Shown here: positions 63,961-64,000 of the stretch, piece by piece
How the letters are laid out: every line of letters begins with the position of its first letter
Numbering within the stretch: the first letter of the stretch is position 1
DNA from: Streptomyces luteolus
GTDB lineage: Bacteria; Actinomycetota; Actinomycetes; Streptomycetales; Streptomycetaceae
Length of the DNA: 64,000 nucleotides
Direction: 5' to 3'
NCBI RefSeq assembly: GCF_029968015.1
Contig: NZ_JASCIS010000019.1
Location: forward strand, 99,922 to 163,921
Program-made: the position numbers and the translations under genes
Notes under the pieces: generated by a model
Seen by the model: only the letters and a program-made list of their open reading frames with translations
The model's database searches: none
What the model was told of the DNA's origin: nothing

Positions 63961-64000
63961 CCCCTCCCCGCCCCTTCCCGAAATCCTGCGGAGCTTCGGG
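63961..64000. repeat. Dispersed repeat, partial copy at window end
   Basis: CCCCTCCCCGCCCCTTCCCG followed by a GAGCTTCGGG end resembles 56596-56636 in the same orientation. The copy runs off the window. Confidence 0.75.

Noticed and set aside
1..64000. tRNA, rRNA or tmRNA genes
   Set aside because: No cloverleaf with a GGTTCGAATCC-like T arm and CCA-type end, and no rRNA core sequence, was found by eye. A tRNAscan run would be decisive.

Overview
This window is high-GC chromosomal DNA from a Streptomyces or close relative. Evidence is the codon bias (G/C in almost every third position), frequent GTG starts, Tat lipoproteins, the sporulation sigma factor WhiG, an NsdA-type differentiation regulator, and a four-gene type I signal peptidase cluster. 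Most of the gene order matches what I recall of the conserved S. coelicolor core from polyamine uptake through whiG, rpsB-tsf-pyrH-frr-cdsA, the sip genes, rplS-trmD-rimM-rpsP, ftsH and ffh to glnD-glnK-amtB and nsdA. That comparison is from memory, not from an alignment.

Layout. 1-17.4 kb is a polyamine use region: a potABCD importer, a second orphan PotD lipoprotein, two gamma-aminobutyraldehyde-type dehydrogenases, an Lrp/AsnC regulator and a class III aminotransferase. Together they would import putrescine, deaminate it and oxidise the aldehyde. It is interrupted by accessory genes: a NADAR protein, an antitoxin with a truncated toxin, a DUF4190-like membrane protein, adenosine deaminase, a glycerophosphodiesterase, an isolated IS605-type tnpB broken by a small palindromic repeat, and an ADP-ribosylglycohydrolase. 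17.4-27.6 kb holds a LolD/FtsX-like ABC pair, a VOC protein, a LOG-family protein, a TPP-riboswitch-controlled thiamine importer and rlmN. 27.6-33.4 kb is cdsA-frr-pyrH-tsf-rpsB and an M23 peptidase. 33.4-39.6 kb is a TetR regulator, whiG, dprA, comM, yraN, a DUF2469 gene and a Nudix gene. 39.6-46.1 kb is sipZYXW, rplS, trmD, rimM, khpA and rpsP.

46.3-49.1 kb carries a HExxH zinc-ribbon protein and ftsH. At 49.2-54.9 kb, on the strand opposite its neighbours, lies the most unusual block: a PRD-domain protein, a DUF2620 protein, a YhfT-like membrane protein, a phosphotriesterase-like Php protein, a YhfS-like PLP enzyme and a YhfX-like PLP racemase-fold enzyme. This corresponds to the functionally unresolved enterobacterial yhf operon without yhfW and yhfZ. 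A roughly 250-bp MITE-like element sits exactly at the yhfS stop codon and splits the operon. 54.9-64 kb returns to core genes: ffh, glnD, glnK and amtB (behind a well-formed GlnR box), nsdA, and a primase/polymerase-domain protein.

Intergenic DNA is rich in dispersed palindromic repeats, tandem repeats and a duplicated pair of DnaA-box modules. No rRNA, tRNA or CRISPR array was seen. Long open frames opposite real genes are GC-driven shadows and are omitted.
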